From Tetradesmus obliquus (Eukaryota; Chlorophyta; Chlorophyceae; Sphaeropleales; Scenedesmaceae), in NCBI GenBank assembly GCA_030272155.1, contig CP126193.1:806001-870000 (forward strand): a stretch of 64,000 nucleotides of DNA, in the 5' to 3' direction. Positions 1-12,885 of the stretch are shown here, piece by piece (the first letter of the stretch is position 1; each line of letters opens with the position of its first letter). A program made the position numbers and the translations under genes. The notes under the pieces were generated by a model. The model was not told the origin of the DNA and ran no database searches. It was given only the letters and a program-made list of their open reading frames with translations.

Positions 1-193
1 CTAGTCACCTGTTGCAGCAACGAACTAGACAAACCTGTGCAGGGGCTGCATGAGGAATAGAGAGGAGACGCACTAGTCATCACTGATGGAGTGTGCCGCG
101 CCTGCTGCAGCAGCTGCCATCATGCAAGTACATGTGTCGCTTGTGCTGCATGCCCTTTCTCCCTCACGCCTCCTTTGCTTGCCGCCGCCCCAG

Positions 194-1196
194 GTGCATG
201 CGCTGTGGGAGGCGCTGCTGTTCCTGCAAGCGCCGCTGGCGGCTGACCACCCACTGGCAGAGCCCCTGCAGGAGTTTGTCATGTCGCGGCTGGAGGCATG
301 CCACGCGGCAATGGCGGACAGGTGGGCGCTGCACTATGCACTGGCGTGCGCCTTGCAGTCACAGTGTACCATATGAGGGAGGGAGGGAGGAAGGGAGGGT
401 GGTACTGACATGTGGGCCCTGGCACGGCATGCGCCACTGCAGGGAAAGATCATGGTCTGGCACCAGACGTCAGAGAGGGACACCATCATGACCACAAGGC
501 ACCCTGTTTTATGCGCGCGTGTGTGTTGGTGGCGGTGGTCGATGCAGCCAGCAGAGGGGCATGCAGCTGGTGGTGGCTATTAGTGTGAGGCTCACCTCGT
601 CACCCTGGCTCCATGCTCTTCTGCTGAGATAGCTTCCTGCTGCTGCTGCTGCTGCTGCTGCGTACTTCTTGACATTACTTCGGTTGGTTCGGCAGGCATG
701 CAGCGCACAAGCGTCTGGTGGCTGTGGAGGGCAAGGCTGACGACTGGTTCGTGTACAAGGTGCCGCACAAGGCACGCAGCAGCAGCGCAGACGCGGGCGC
801 AGGCCTGGGGCTGATGCAGGACACAGTCAACGTTGGGCGCCACACAATAACAGAGGTGAGGCGTCATGGCACGGTGGCTGGTCCCTCTGACGTGCGGCAG
901 AGCCTAACTCGGCATGCTTTGCAGGACACCGCTCAACAGCTAGCTGCCGTTGCGCAGTTGCTCACTGCAGTGACATGCTGTTAGTGCACCTTCCAATGCT
1001 GTTGGGGTTGTGACACACGTGGTGTACAGGTAGTGTCTGTCATTGAGCGCATGTTTGCGTGTGACTGCTGCCCATGTGCCTGCAGATGTCAGCTGATGAC
1101 TGGGGTGAGCGCCTGCAGCAATTGACAGCGGAGCGCATGGAGCAGCTGGTGCAGCTCAAGCTGAAGGTGCTGGCAGCCAGGAGCAAGGGATCTTGA
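194..1196 (+). CDS. Unrecognised protein, C-terminal three exons
   Basis: Three exons join in phase: 194-321, 696-855 and 1086-1196, ending at a TGA. The donors are GTGGGC and GTGAGG, and the acceptors are CCCCAG, GGCAG and CTGCAG. The readable product begins VHALWEALLFLQAPLAADHP, continues through KADDWFVYKVPHKA and NVGRHTITEMSADDWGER, and ends in a Lys-rich helix (LVQLKLKVLAARSKGS). The start lies upstream, probably beyond the window edge. An ATG at 86 has no convincing donor leading into this frame. The sequence looks helical, with an acidic/basic C-terminus. I recognise no family and assign no function. The second intron contains a minor CTG tract near 640-660. Confidence 0.6.
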
Positions 1197-1765
1197 ATGT
1201 GCTTTCTGCATCATAGCTGTGGGGTGATGAGTATGATGAACGACAGCTGCTGATTCCTCAGCAAGCATGCAAGTTGGACCGCATATGGTTACTGACATAG
1301 GCAGGCAAAATGATGAATTGAAAAACACTTAGAGGAGGTGAAAGCTACGGAAGCCTGCTGCTGGTTCGACGGCCTCGAGCGAGAGGACCTTCTGAGGGTC
1401 CTGACAGGGCTTCTTGTGTCACTGGGGTGGGTGTGAGGCACATGAGTGAGGGAAGTAAAGTTGCGCACGGACTAAACGCGGCGCGGTAGAACTACTTGCA
1501 ACACAGCCTACTTATGAAATTGCAATGTGCTCAAAAGGCTTTTGCATCCCGTAGACCTGCTTGCTGCAAGACGTATTGATTTGATGCACGTGAATACGCA
1601 GCATTCAGTCGTGATCTTTTGCAACATTCACAAGCAGTATTGATTTCCTCTATGGAAGCTCTGGCACCAAGTACAGACTGGATTCAACACACAGTGTTGA
1701 ACGTCCCTGCCCCTGCTGATGACTGAAGTACTGAACAACAACCTGTCCTGAGGGTTGGTAGGGCT
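1197..1765. other. Intergenic region before the phosphodiesterase gene
   Basis: No open frame with codon bias is visible here. The stretch must hold the 3' UTR of the upstream gene and the promoter and 5' UTR of the phosphodiesterase gene. I see no clear TATA box. Confidence 0.5.
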
Positions 1766-4700
1766 ATGGGACAGCAGCTGTCTGCGCTATCAGAGGGCAA
1801 GCAGGTGGGGAGATGCCAGCGGGCTTGGCCCTGGCTGAGCAGCGCTTGCTCAGCAGCAGGTCGTGTGCCAGTGTAGTGTACTGGGAAAACATGTATGGTA
1901 CTGGCAGAGACATTCTTGTCCGCCACATGCAAGTGGTTGATGACGATGATGTAATGTACATGACCAGCTTCTAGCTGTCACAGCACAGTGTGCAAGCTGC
2001 AGCGCTTGGTGTCCATGTGCTGCTGGCGCCTGCTCAACCTGCTGTGGTGCATGCGCCACGGTTGATCCTGCAGAGAGTCATCGACATCAAGCACCAAGCA
2101 GCAGCAGCTGACTTGCTTGAGACAGGTGTCTGGTACTACAACCCCGTCACTGGCAAAAACATCTGGGGAAACAGGTACCGCCATATGTTTGACAACTTCA
2201 TGCTTCAACAGGGCAGCACATGTCCAACAGTCCTGCCAGTAATGCCAAGCCTGCTATTGAGCCCAGGCAGGGCTGCGTGTCTGTGAACGTTGACTGCCAG
2301 GCTGTTTTGCTTGTAGTGCTCCACATTTGATTGGATGAGGAGTGGTGTCACAGCAACCTGGTTGCTGATTGGCCAGCTGCCGCCTTTGCTGCTGTCAAAT
2401 GGCAACGCTACCGCAGGGCTGCTTTACAACTGTACGGCTTGCCGCAAGACGCTTTCTGTACCCAGCAGCAGGCAGCATGGCTCAGCTCAAGTGGCGAGGC
2501 AGCACTGCAGGCATGGCAGCTCAGCAACGAGCGCCTGTCGAAATCAATGGACTGCAAGGCTGGACAGGTGAGTGCTGCGGCTGATGCACCAGGGCTGCTG
2601 TTCACGTGCAGCAGCACTGCCAGTAATCATGTGCATGACGCATACCTGTACCAGGTTGCGCCCAGACATACGCAGATGCGCAGAAGCGCTTGCCTCCTGC
2701 AAGCATCCTTCGAAGCCTGGAGGGTTGCACAATAGCAACTCATGCAGCTGGTGCGCTTCTGCAAGGTGCCGCCAGTCTCAACCATCACTGGGCTGCTGGT
2801 GGTTTCGTACCTATTGCTGTGGTTTACATGCATACTCCTGGCTTGATGCTGCTTGCAGGCAGCAACAGCCCAGCCTGGGCAGCTGGCTGGTGATGATGTG
2901 GTCGTAACCATCACCACAACAAGTGCTGCCTGCTCTACAGCGTACACATGCAGCGCCAGGGTCAACGGCAGCAGCTGTGCGGCACACGCAGCATTCCTGC
3001 CGCTGCCGGCAAACATCCTGCAAGTGTCTGCGCGGCTACATGCATGCAGCGTGCTGCAGAAGGGCAGGCAGGTCCCCGCCTGCATGGTGCAGGTGGGTGT
3101 GGCATGCCTGAGCAGCAAGTAATGCCAGCGCCCCCCGCATGTGCGTGATGCTTTGCACTGCAGCCATGTGTTGTGTTGGCCTTCTGTTGTACTTGCATGT
3201 AGCTGCTCCACTTGACAGTGCAGCAGCACTGCTCTGCTGGCTTCGCCTTCTGGCCTGCTGCCTGGAGCAGGTGGTGGGGTTCCAGCCCGCAAGCAGCAGG
3301 CCCCGCAGCAGCAATGGCAGCACGCGCAAAAGCTTGGAAGCGCTGTCAGTGGAGCGCAGCAGCAGCCATCTGGCGGCGCTGCAGCTGGCGCTCACGCAGC
3401 AGCTCAACCTGCAGCCTGAGGTGATGCCAGCGGCAGCACCCCTGCAGCAGCAACCGCGGCCAGTCAGCGGCCGTGCGGCACAGCAGCAGCAGCAGCAGCA
3501 GCAGCAGAGCTTACACGCAAAAGTGCCGCTTGGGTCTTGCAGCATCAGCGAACAATGCGCTGCACCTCCACAGCACGGGCCTAGCGGCTGTGAAATTGGT
3601 GCTGCTGCTGCTGGTTTTGGGCAGAGCAGGCGGTCCCCGCAAAGCAGCTTGTCTTGCACGGCTGTCGCTGCAGCAGCAGCAACTGCAGGTGCAACCACGC
3701 GCAGCTCAGAAGATGGCGGGCGCTGCGGGCCTGAGGTGCAGGCGGCTGCACAGAGGCTGCAGCAGTCCTTTGACAGGCAGGCATCGCGGGAGGTTCCTGC
3801 AGCGGCTGCTGCTGCTGCTGCAGATCCAGCAGCAGGCTTCAGCAGTGCTGGCTACAGTTGGCCTGGTAGCTTCAACGCAGCTCGGGCAGCTGCAGGCGCT
3901 TCAGCACCTGGTGTCCGCAGCTTACACAGCATCTCGGACAAGTCAGTCTTGCACGCTATGAGCAAGCAGCAGATGTACCAGCAGCACCCAGGCAGCTTGC
4001 TGGTGTCCGACATGTCCAGCAGTACGGCACTGCTGCAGAGCAGCTGCAGCAGCAGTGGTAGCGTATCTCATGCAGGCGGCAGCCTGCGGCAGCTGCAACT
4101 GCGCATCAACAGCAACAGCAATGGCATGCAAGCAGCTCAGGTTGGAACGGAGAACGAAGCGCAGCAGCTGCGGCTGACGGAGATGTGCGACAACCACGCC
4201 ATGTTCCAGTTCCTGTTTGATGCGCAGGGGCAGCTGCTGGCCGCCAACAAGCGCGCCAAGAACAACATGCGCGGTGAGCGCGCTGCAGCACATGCAGGGA
4301 CGACGCAGATGTCCAGCAGCAGCGCACTGCAGTTGTGTGCAAACACACGAAGCCTGCCAGAGGTGCTCTGCAATGTACTTGCACATCTCGCCGCATGGCG
4401 CTGCTTTGACAGGATTCGTCTCAACTTTGTGCTGCTGCCCTCCCGTGTGTGGTTTTGCAGAGCACCTGGGCGAGCACAAGACGTACACACTGCCGCAGTA
4501 CCTTGCCATTGGGCAGTGTGACGGTGGCCTGAGCGCGGAGCAGATCTTTGCTGTCATCAGCAACGCGATCTTTGTGAACAGGGTACAAGCAGGAACCTGA
4601 GCACCACACGCAGCTGCTGACAGCACCTGCCATGTTCTGCTTGCGGCCTGCGCAACAGCTGCTTTGGTTTGCACTTACTGCAGTGGCGCGCATGCTCTTC

Positions 4701-7700
4701 ACCGTTACATTACCTGCAAGGACCCGCAGTTTTAATCATACTGTCCCCTGCGCTCACAGCTGTGCCAGGTATCGGCAGGGGTGCATGTAGGTGGCTTCCT
4801 TTGCGCTGGATGCAGGCGCTGCTAGACCAGTCAGCTGCTCCACCGGCCTGCTCTTGCACTGCTCAGCGCCTCTGCCTGTGGTGGAGCATGAATGACTGCT
4901 TTGCTGCTGCTGCTGCTGCTGCTGCCACCGCAGGAGCCGTGCTTTCGTCTGCCGCAGCTGCGCTACAGCAAGCGGAGGCCAGGCAAGTGCCGCTGGGTGC
5001 TGTACGAGATGTGGGGCATGGACGACCCGGTCACTGGGCTGCCTGCGCTGCTGGTCACGGAGCAGAACATAACTCAGGTGGGATGCAGCCGTGATGGTCC
5101 ATCAAGCGCATGCTGTGACTGGTTGGCACACCTGCAACACTAAACGGCAGGTGGTGCAGTGCACCTGATGCAGCCTGAGCAGCACCGCCCGCAACAGCTC
5201 TCCTGCGTCAGATAAAGCAGTGTTGTAGCGCTTTCAGGTCATGCAGTTTCTGTGAACTCTTTCCTTGAATTGCTCTGACCTTCTCCTGGCATATGCATGT
5301 GCAGGTCAAGTCAGTTGAGGAGCAGTACAGCAGCCACATGCGGCAGCTGGAGGTGCAGCTGGAGGAGGCACTGCAGCAGCAGCAGCAAGCAGAGGCGGCG
5401 GCAGCAGCAGCAGAGGCCGCTGCTGCTGAGGCAGCAGCAGTGGCGGCAGCGGCAGCAGCTGCGGGCGACAGCAGCGGCCTGAATGCCTGTTACCTGCCGG
5501 CTATAGACACCAGCAGCGCTGCTGAGAAGACGCTGCAGCTGCTGGACAAGCTGCTGCTGGTGAGGCTCGTTGCAGCAGCACATGTGATGCAATGCTTGTG
5601 TTTGTCACTCAGGGCGCGTGTCAGCTACCTGGTGACAGCGCTCAATGTGAGCTGCATGAACTACAGGCAACTAATGGAGGAGGCTGGCAACAGCAGGATG
5701 CAAATGTTGGCGAAAAGCGAGATCCGTGTGACAGCTGTCACGATGGAGGTCCTGATGCTGCACACACCAGCCGCATCGTAATGCTCTGCTGCTGCCGCCG
5801 TTGACTGCTGCCTGCAGGGTGCCTCTGTAGCGCTCGAAGACGTGGAAGGGCTGCGGGACGCGCTGCTCACCAGCAGCAGCAACATGCACGCGCCGCTGTT
5901 CCTGGACGAGCAAGTGCTGCACCACACTCAAGCGCTGGCATATGACAGTGAAGTTGGTGCGAGCCTGCTGCAGATGCTGAGCACCAGGGCTTGGGCTGGT
6001 GGCGGCGGCGCATCAGTGGCGGTGAGACAGAGAGATCAGTAGATCAGCAGGATGCAGAGGGGTTGCCATACACGAGCTGCATGTGTAACGTTGCTCTGTA
6101 CATGTGCGATGCGGAGCTGCATGTCTGGGACGCTTTCTATATTGTATGACACCACACATCACAGTGGTGAATACTTCAGCGATGGTGATAGCCAAGGCAG
6201 CTGCAGCAGAGTATGTGCATGACAACATGCCGGCGCTCCCATGTAGGCGTGGGAGGCACAGAGCACCAACAAAACAAAAGAAAGCAGGTGCTGAACTACG
6301 TGTGGTGGGCACTGCTTGCAGGAGGCAACGTCCTCACCGCCAGATGTAGAGGGCGATGCAGCTAGCTTATCAGCAGAAACCAATGCACAGGCTAGCACCA
6401 GCAGCAGCAGCTTATCCATTTACGCTGCCGGAATTGGAAGGAGCAACAGCGGCAGCTTGAGTGCTTCTGGCAGCGGCGGTGGCGCAGCGCCTTCCTCGCC
6501 TGCAGGCACACGCGCTGGCTCTGCCTCTCACCATGCAGCAGCGGGCACCAGCAAAGGCGCCGCTGCTGGCAGCAGGTGCAGTACAGCAGCAGCAGCAGCT
6601 GCGGCAACCAGCGCTGGCAGCACTGAAGCTGGCCCTGATCAGCTCGGGCAAGTCAACACCACCACTGTCAGCAAGCAGTACTGGCCGCAGCTGGTGTCGG
6701 CGTATCCCAAGGTCACTGTGGACACGCTGCAGGCTGCTGCTGTCACAGCCGCTGGCTGCAGCGTGTGTGCCAATGTGCCTGCTGCTGCTGCTGCTTCTGC
6801 TGGTGGCAGTGGAAGCAGCGCCAGTGCAGCTGCAGTAGGCGGCGGCTTGGGTAACAGCGGTGGTAGCAGCAGTGCCCCACCTGGCTCTGTCACTGCCGCT
6901 GCGCGTGACGTGGTAGCACTGGTGACGTCACCAACCCTTGAGGTGAGTTGTGCTGCAGCAACAGTAAATGGGCTATCGTACTCCCTGTGCGAGTGCTTGA
7001 AGCTGCTGTTTAAGCAAACAGTGCAGGACTTGGTCGTCATGCTCTGCAGTGCTGCAGCTGATGTGACTGCATGGTGCTGCCGGCGCTGTTGGTGCTGCCC
7101 TTCCTCCCTCCTCAACACTGTCCTGCCTGCTTGTGCGCCTGTGTTGCCAGCTTGAAGCGCTGCTGGCGCGTGTTGAGGACTGGCAGTTTGACTCGTTCAA
7201 GCTTGCGGCCGTCAGTGGCAACAGGCCGCTGAGCGTGCTGGCATTTTTCCTGCTGAAGCGCAGCAACCTCGTGAAGCGGGTGAGGCGGCACGGCATGTGC
7301 CCGGCTGCGTGTCACTGCCAGATAGCTGTTGTGGCGCTGCGTTTCGGTACGTGTGTGCTGTCCAGTGTGTAGCTACAGCCAGCCGCTGCCTGCTGTTCAT
7401 ATCGCCACTGCCTGTGTTGGCAGCCGCATGTTTCCAAGATCACGCTGTTGCTGACGGCTGCTTCTGTCGCCCCTCGCTACTGTCTCTGCTATGCTGCTGC
7501 TGTTACAGTGCGGCCTCGATGAGGGCCGCCTGGCTCGCTGGCTGGTGCGGCTGGAGCAGGGCTACCCACCTAACCCCTATCACAACAGGACCCATGCAGC
7601 CGACGTGACGCGCAACGTACACGTGCTGCTGACGCGTGGGGGCTTGGGTGCTGCAGCTGCAGCCGATGACATATCCACAGTGGCAGCGTATATGGCCGCT

Positions 7701-10700
7701 GTGAGTGCCTCCTTATGTCCGCTCGGCAGGTGGCAGTCCTGGCAGCACATGGTTTCAGTCTGTAGCACATATCGACATAGCTTCGCAGCAGCACAGCTGC
7801 TCCCCAATGCAAACAAATGCTGGCTACCCGGGCGCATGTGCGCCAGGCCAAACGCACCCCAACGTCCTCACCAGCTCAGCACGCGTATGTGCATGTGCAG
7901 AAACATAGACCCAAAGCCCATGCTGCCGCTGCTGCGCAGGTGGTGCACAACTCTAAGCACAGCGGCTTGAACAACGACGTCCTGGTGCGCTCCAGCACAT
8001 GCACATTCACGGAGCCAAAGCAACTGCTGCTGCTGCTGCGGCTGCTGCTGCTGCTGCTGCTGCTGCTGCCGCTGCTGCGCAGGTGGTGCACGACTTCGAG
8101 CACCGCGGCGTGAACAACGACTTCCTGGTGCGCTCCGGCGACGCGCTGGCGCTGCTGTACAACGACCACTCGCCGCATGAGAACCACCACCTGGCCGCCA
8201 GCTGGGGCGCGCTGGTGGAGCATGACTTTCTGCGCGGCATGCCGCGCGCCAGCCGGGTGAGGCGGGATGTCCAGGGGTGATGCTGCGGTGTGGCAGCATG
8301 GTCGAGCATTTGTCATCAGACAGGCAGGCAGGTAACCGCGGTGTGCACGACTTCCTGCGCGGCATGCCGCGCGCCAGCCGGGTGAGGCGGGATGTCCAGG
8401 GGTGATGCTGCGGTGTGGCAACATGGTCGAGCATTTGTTCGGACAGGCAGGTAACCGCAGTGCGCACGAGTCCCTGCGGAGCATGCCGCGCGCCAGTTGG
8501 GTGAGACGGGATGTTGTGGTCTGGAAATATGGTGTTGGGTTAACTCCACACAGGCATCAGGTAGCTGGCGCATGTGTGCTGAGCAAACCTTGTTCGTTGC
8601 ATGCCACATGCCAGCTTGGTGATGTATTGTGGTTTGTCCGCGTGCCCGTCAAATGCGAAGACGTACATGCTACGTACGACTTCCTGAGCGGCCTGCCGCA
8701 TGTCAGCCGGGTGAGGCCGGCACGGCTCGCTGCGCTGTACACAAGAGTGTCTCTTCAACCACCTGGCGCTGTGTGCGCTGTATGCATGGCGCTGCACGCT
8801 GTCGGCTGCAGTGCTGCGACTCACGCTGCACGGCCTGTGCCTGCTTGCTGCTGCTGTTCCTGCCAGGAGCTGCTGCGGCGGCTGATCATCGACATGGTGC
8901 TGGCCACAGACATGAAGCAGCACTTTGCAATACACGGGCTGTTCCAGTCGAAGGTGCACCTACTCGCAGCCCTAAGCATGGCGCGCAGCAGCAGCAGCGC
9001 CACGGCAATGGCGCTGCCAGCTGCAGCGGCAGGCGCCACTGCGGCAGAGAGCCCGAGTGTCAGTGCCGCCCCCAGCAGGCACCAGCTGCAGTTGAGTCAT
9101 GCGGTGTCTGGTGCACTCGGTGATGTTGCCACGCGCACAAGCAGCACAACCGGGGGTACGCCAGCAGCTCCTGCAGCTTGCAGCACTGCTGGCGGCAGCT
9201 TTGTGCTGGGCAGGCTGCGCAGCGGCAGCAGCATGCTAAAGCGCGGCGGCGTTGGCGCTGGCGCTGGCGCCAGTGTGTCTGCTGATGGTGGCTACTGCAT
9301 TGAGGAGGAGGATGCAGCAGCACGCAGCTTGTACCTGCAGGTGTGCTGGCCCTCGCTGACCTGGCGGCTTAGGCTGGTGCACGGGGTAGTTTGCTGCGGG
9401 CTGTGTTCTGGTGCATCAGCGTTTGCTGTTCATCTGCAAAGGCAGATCTGGATGGATTGGCTGGATATGGCAGGTGCTCGTGCTTTGTGCAGCGCATGTT
9501 GCGTGCGAGCAGCCACAGAAATGCAACGTGTGTGTAGCGTGTCTGCTGCCTGTGATCAACCTCCACCCGTGTCTGCTGCCTGTGATCAACCTCCACCCGT
9601 GTCTGCTGCCTGTGATCAACCTCCACCCGTCTCTGCTGCCTGTGATCAACCTCCACCCGTGTCTGCTGCCTGTGATCAACCTCCACCCGTGTCTGGCAGT
9701 CGTACCACTTCCGCTCGCTGTCTGCTGCAACACCACCCGCGTCACTCCTGCAATGTCCTGCTACTGCTGGCCTCTTGTGCCGCTGCAGATGGCACTCAAG
9801 GCGGGTGACCTGGGCCATCTAGCAGCGCCTCGTGAGGTGCATAAGCGCTGGGTGGCTGCGCTGGAAGAGGAGAACTTCCGACAGGTGAGAGGCGGGACAG
9901 CAGAGGGTCGTATGAAAGGTGAGGGGGGCCCCTGGCCACCACACCCTCTCCAGCGTTTCTGTGCCCAGGAGCTGCAGAGCTGCCTGGGTAGTCACTCACT
10001 CACTCACTCACTCACTCACTCACTTACTCACTCACTGGTGCCCCGCATGTGTGTGGCTGGCTGCAGGGTGACCGTGAGCGCGCCGCGGGGCTGGCTGTGT
10101 CTCCGCTGATGGACCGGACCAAGCAGGGCATCAGCCGCAGCCAGGTCGGTTTCTTCGACATCGTGGCGCTGCCGCTGTACACCAGCCTGGCACAGGTGAG
10201 CTGCTTCATCACATTGCGTTCAGTCCATTGCTTGGGGAAGAGCGGGGAGTGCCGGGAGGTGAAAGGCTTGGACATCTCCTGTCTTGTAAGGCGCTTGGTG
10301 TGACAGCGTGGCGCTGTTGCTTTGCACAGATCTGGTTCAGGTGATTGTGAAAGGGCGGTGGGGAACAAGTGTGTGACAGATTGCACGTTGGCGACAGGGT
10401 GTCTGAGGTCAGGGACTGTCACAGAATCGCCAGGAAAAGATGCTACAATGTGAAACGTTCTGCTCCACGTATTACGTGGGGCATACAATCTGCATTATGG
10501 CGCCAGCCTGGCTCTGATTTGGCGCGATGCAGTTGGTTGTTCTGTTGTGTTTGGGGGGTGCATGAATCTGATGATGCTGCCACTTCTTCTGCCCTGCTGC
10601 AGCGCTTCCCCGGCTGCCGGCCGATGCTGGAAGCTGTGCTGGACAACTATGCCATGTGGAAAGAGCAGGAGCAGCAGCAACAGCAGCAGCAGCGCCCAGG

Positions 10701-10704
10701 CTGA
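1766..10704 (+). CDS. PAS-domain 3',5'-cyclic nucleotide phosphodiesterase
   Basis: Seventeen exons give 1389 residues: 1766-1804, 2074-2174, 2417-2567, 2859-3092, 3271-4273, 4461-4582, 4934-5077, 5305-5559, 5818-6021, 6322-6942, 7151-7279, 7509-7700, 8083-8256, 8867-9340, 9789-9884, 10067-10195 and 10603-10704. A PAS-like segment (LLETGVWYYNPVTGKNIWGN, then AALQLYGLPQDAF) lies near residues 25-75. A second (NHAMFQFLFDAQGQLLAANK to PALLVTEQNITQ) lies near 475-600, followed by a coiled coil and Ala/Gln runs. The class I PDE catalytic domain covers about 960-1380. It keeps YHNRTHAAD (His ~1026 and ~1030), HDFEH (His/Asp/His ~1068-1072), KAGDLGH (Asp ~1288) and the purine-binding Gln ~1339 in SRSQVGFFD, so it should hydrolyse cAMP and/or cGMP. 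A ~110-residue low-complexity insert sits inside the catalytic domain. The start MGQQLSAL fits an N-myristoylation signal. A further exon at about 5612-5777 is possible. The acceptor at 3271 is the least certain. Confidence 0.87.
7930..8145 (+). repeat. Tandem copy of the 5' edge of a PDE exon inside the preceding intron
   Basis: The acceptor and first ~60 nt of the exon at 8083 (VVHDFEHRGVNNDFLVRS) also occur 143 nt upstream, from 7940, as VVHNSKHSGLNNDVLVRS. The upstream copy keeps the GCAG acceptor and an open frame. It has lost the metal-binding Asp and the second half of the exon. A CTG tract separates the copies. Confidence 0.85.
8225..8720 (+). repeat. Four tandem copies of a PDE exon 3' edge with its splice donor
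   Basis: The exon end FLRGMPRASR plus the GTGAGG donor at 8257 recurs with donors near 8382, 8501 and 8711. The spacings are 125, 119 and 210 nt. The first two units also share intron sequence, for example GATGTCCAGGGGTGATGCTG. Only the first donor is joined to the complete exon. Confidence 0.85.
9539..9692. repeat. Intronic 30-bp minisatellite, five units
   Basis: Five nearly identical 30-bp units run head to tail between 9541 and 9690 inside the PDE intron 9341-9788. Each contains CTGCCTGTGATCAACCTCC. Only one base differs (GTG to GTC) in one unit. Confidence 0.9.
9991..10037. repeat. (ACTC)n tetranucleotide microsatellite
   Basis: About eleven ACTC units with one interruption lie in the PDE intron that ends at 10066. 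Confidence 0.9.
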
Positions 10705-12885
10705 CAGCAGTGACAGCTCCGGTGCAGCTTCCCAACTGGTGCAGCTTCAGGGCGGTGCACAGCTGAACAGCAATCCCTGCTGCGCCTCAAGAGATGCTTG
10801 GGCGGCTACCTGCGCTTTTCTTTGCGTGTCACAGGGCAGGTACATGGAATGCTCATTGGCTGTTGTTGGTTGAGTGGTCACTTAGAGCTCGGCTGTAGCA
10901 GTCGCGGCCTTGCTGTTAGAACGTGTTGAAGAAGCTGACTTCAGGATGACAGCCATACGCCAGGGTGCGCACAGGCTGCTACCTGTGCTGCTGCAGCAGA
11001 ACAGCTGTTCTGCTCAGAATGTGTTACGCAATGCACTTCTTGAAGCACCATCATATTGATTCTGGCACTTGAAACGAGATGCAATGACAGCACATTTCCT
11101 CATTGAGCCAACAAACTAGTGCCAGCCCACAATATGCCATACATTTGTACGGCACACGAGTGCCAGTATTTCATGTTTAATACGGAACACAATGCCAGTG
11201 CACGGTGCACCACAACTCTGCAGTCATGGCGGCATGCCGTCAGCAGTGCTGTTCGGTAGTAGCTATGACTTGCGCATGTGTAGCATGTGTAGCATGCGCA
11301 TCGTCTGTTCACTTGCAGCTGAGGGGGCCGTTCATGGCATGTTTGTGAGCATAGTGGTCTAGCCATGAAAGGATAGCTGTATCTGGCCCACGGGGGTGTT
11401 TCATGGACTCTGCTTGCGGCGCAGGTACTTGGTGCCTCTTCAACCGGGTAAAGTATACGAATACAGTCTCTGCACCTCAGGAAGTGTACTCGACGGCGTG
11501 AAAGCTCTATGGCAGTGTACACCAGTTACACTGGAAGCTGCGCAGCCTGCAGATAGTATTAACATACCAGCACAATGCGTAGGAGCACTCAAGCAATCGT
11601 TTGTACTAGAATGAGCAGTGCTGCTGAATATATCGCCCGACAGTTGCAGCCGTTATCAGGCCAAATGCGATCCAATCCAAGGATAGCCGAGCAACCCAGC
11701 AGCATACGCGAGGACACCGCTGGGCAGCCGCTGCTTGCAAATAGTCAGGCACATTCGTCTCCCCCAATAAGATTGCCCGCTTCTGCTTTCAACCTGGTCA
11801 CAATGTCACCAAACCCACAACAGCCCACTCACAATGCATCAGTTGAAGTTGCCAAGGACCCTCAGCAGTGGCATGAATATAGCACACCTGACACCGGTGC
11901 AACCGCCCAAACATAACACACATAAGCCTTGCGGTGTTTTGCGCACCGCTGGACAGACTGCTTTGAACCCTGGCAGCTTGCAACAGGCACCTAAAGTAAC
12001 CGGTTGCAACATCTGGGACAGCCTGCCGCACCTCCAGTAAAACAAACGTTCACAAGCGCATTTGCAGCAAATATTTGGTGCAGCAAGGGTATACATGATT
12101 GCAGGCGCTGCTGCATGCACCGACCGACTGCACAACAGCAACACAAGCAAGCCGCTGGTGGTCAAGCGCAACCCTGCTGCGGTCCACATCCAAGCAAAGC
12201 ACGGCCACACTTGCAACCAGCGCCATGTGTGACCTTATGCACATGCTGTCGCGTGCACGCAGGTGCACACCTTGCTGCCGGCATTGAGCTTGGGAAACAG
12301 CTGCACCAATCCCATTAATGCACGCATCATTGAGTGCTAGCCACCAGCCGCTGCGATCACCCAGGAAAGTGCGGGTGCAGCTGCTACAGGGCACCACGGC
12401 CCTCACAGCTGTTGTGTGACTGCAGCAAGCTTGTGTGTCTAGTGCTGTGTCCGGCACTGTGCCGCATCATGTATCAGCCATGCAGAGGAAGCACCAGGGC
12501 CAGTAACTAATGACGTGCAGTCACTCCTGCACGGCAATGCCTAAGTGGCAGTGACCACACATGCTGCTGCAGCTGCTGTGGATGTGCAGCCAGGTGCAGC
12601 GCACAACACACAAGGTGTGACAGCAGCAAAAATGCTGCTACAAAGACTCACTCCATGCTGCAGGGTTAGCCAAGCTGATTGATGGGCACATCCACCCGCA
12701 ACATTCAAGGAAGGAAACGGTCCTAACGGCCAGCTCTGCGGCAGTGCTGTCAGCACAGACATGTGCAGAGATTGTTTGCTCTAACTACGGCACACACAAG
12801 CTCAGCAGCCAACCAACAGTAGCTCTGCTGAGTGCCCGCCTGCCGCTAGCGCCACACGAGCCCGGAGGTCTTCTCGCCGCTGCAC
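10705..12885. other. Region after the PDE gene with only weak coding candidates
   Basis: This region should contain the PDE 3' UTR. Two small plus-strand frames have protein-like composition. One runs to 11614 and contains YLVPLQPGKVYEYSLCTSG. The other, 11575-11916, contains SSAAEYIARQLQPLSGQMRS. Neither shows a family signature, and they overlap in different frames, so neither is called. From about 12000 the plus strand becomes C/A-rich, as in introns of minus-strand genes here. The right part may therefore be the 3' portion of the minus-strand secreted protein gene. Confidence 0.35.

Noticed and set aside
5612-5777. Possible extra PDE exon (protein-like frame, phase-compatible)
   Set aside because: It would require a 40-nt intron before 5818. 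A single 258-nt intron is simpler, so it was left out of the model.
9539-9692. Five 30-bp repeats that could suggest a CRISPR array
   Set aside because: The units are directly adjacent with no variable spacers and lie in a nuclear intron. It is a minisatellite.
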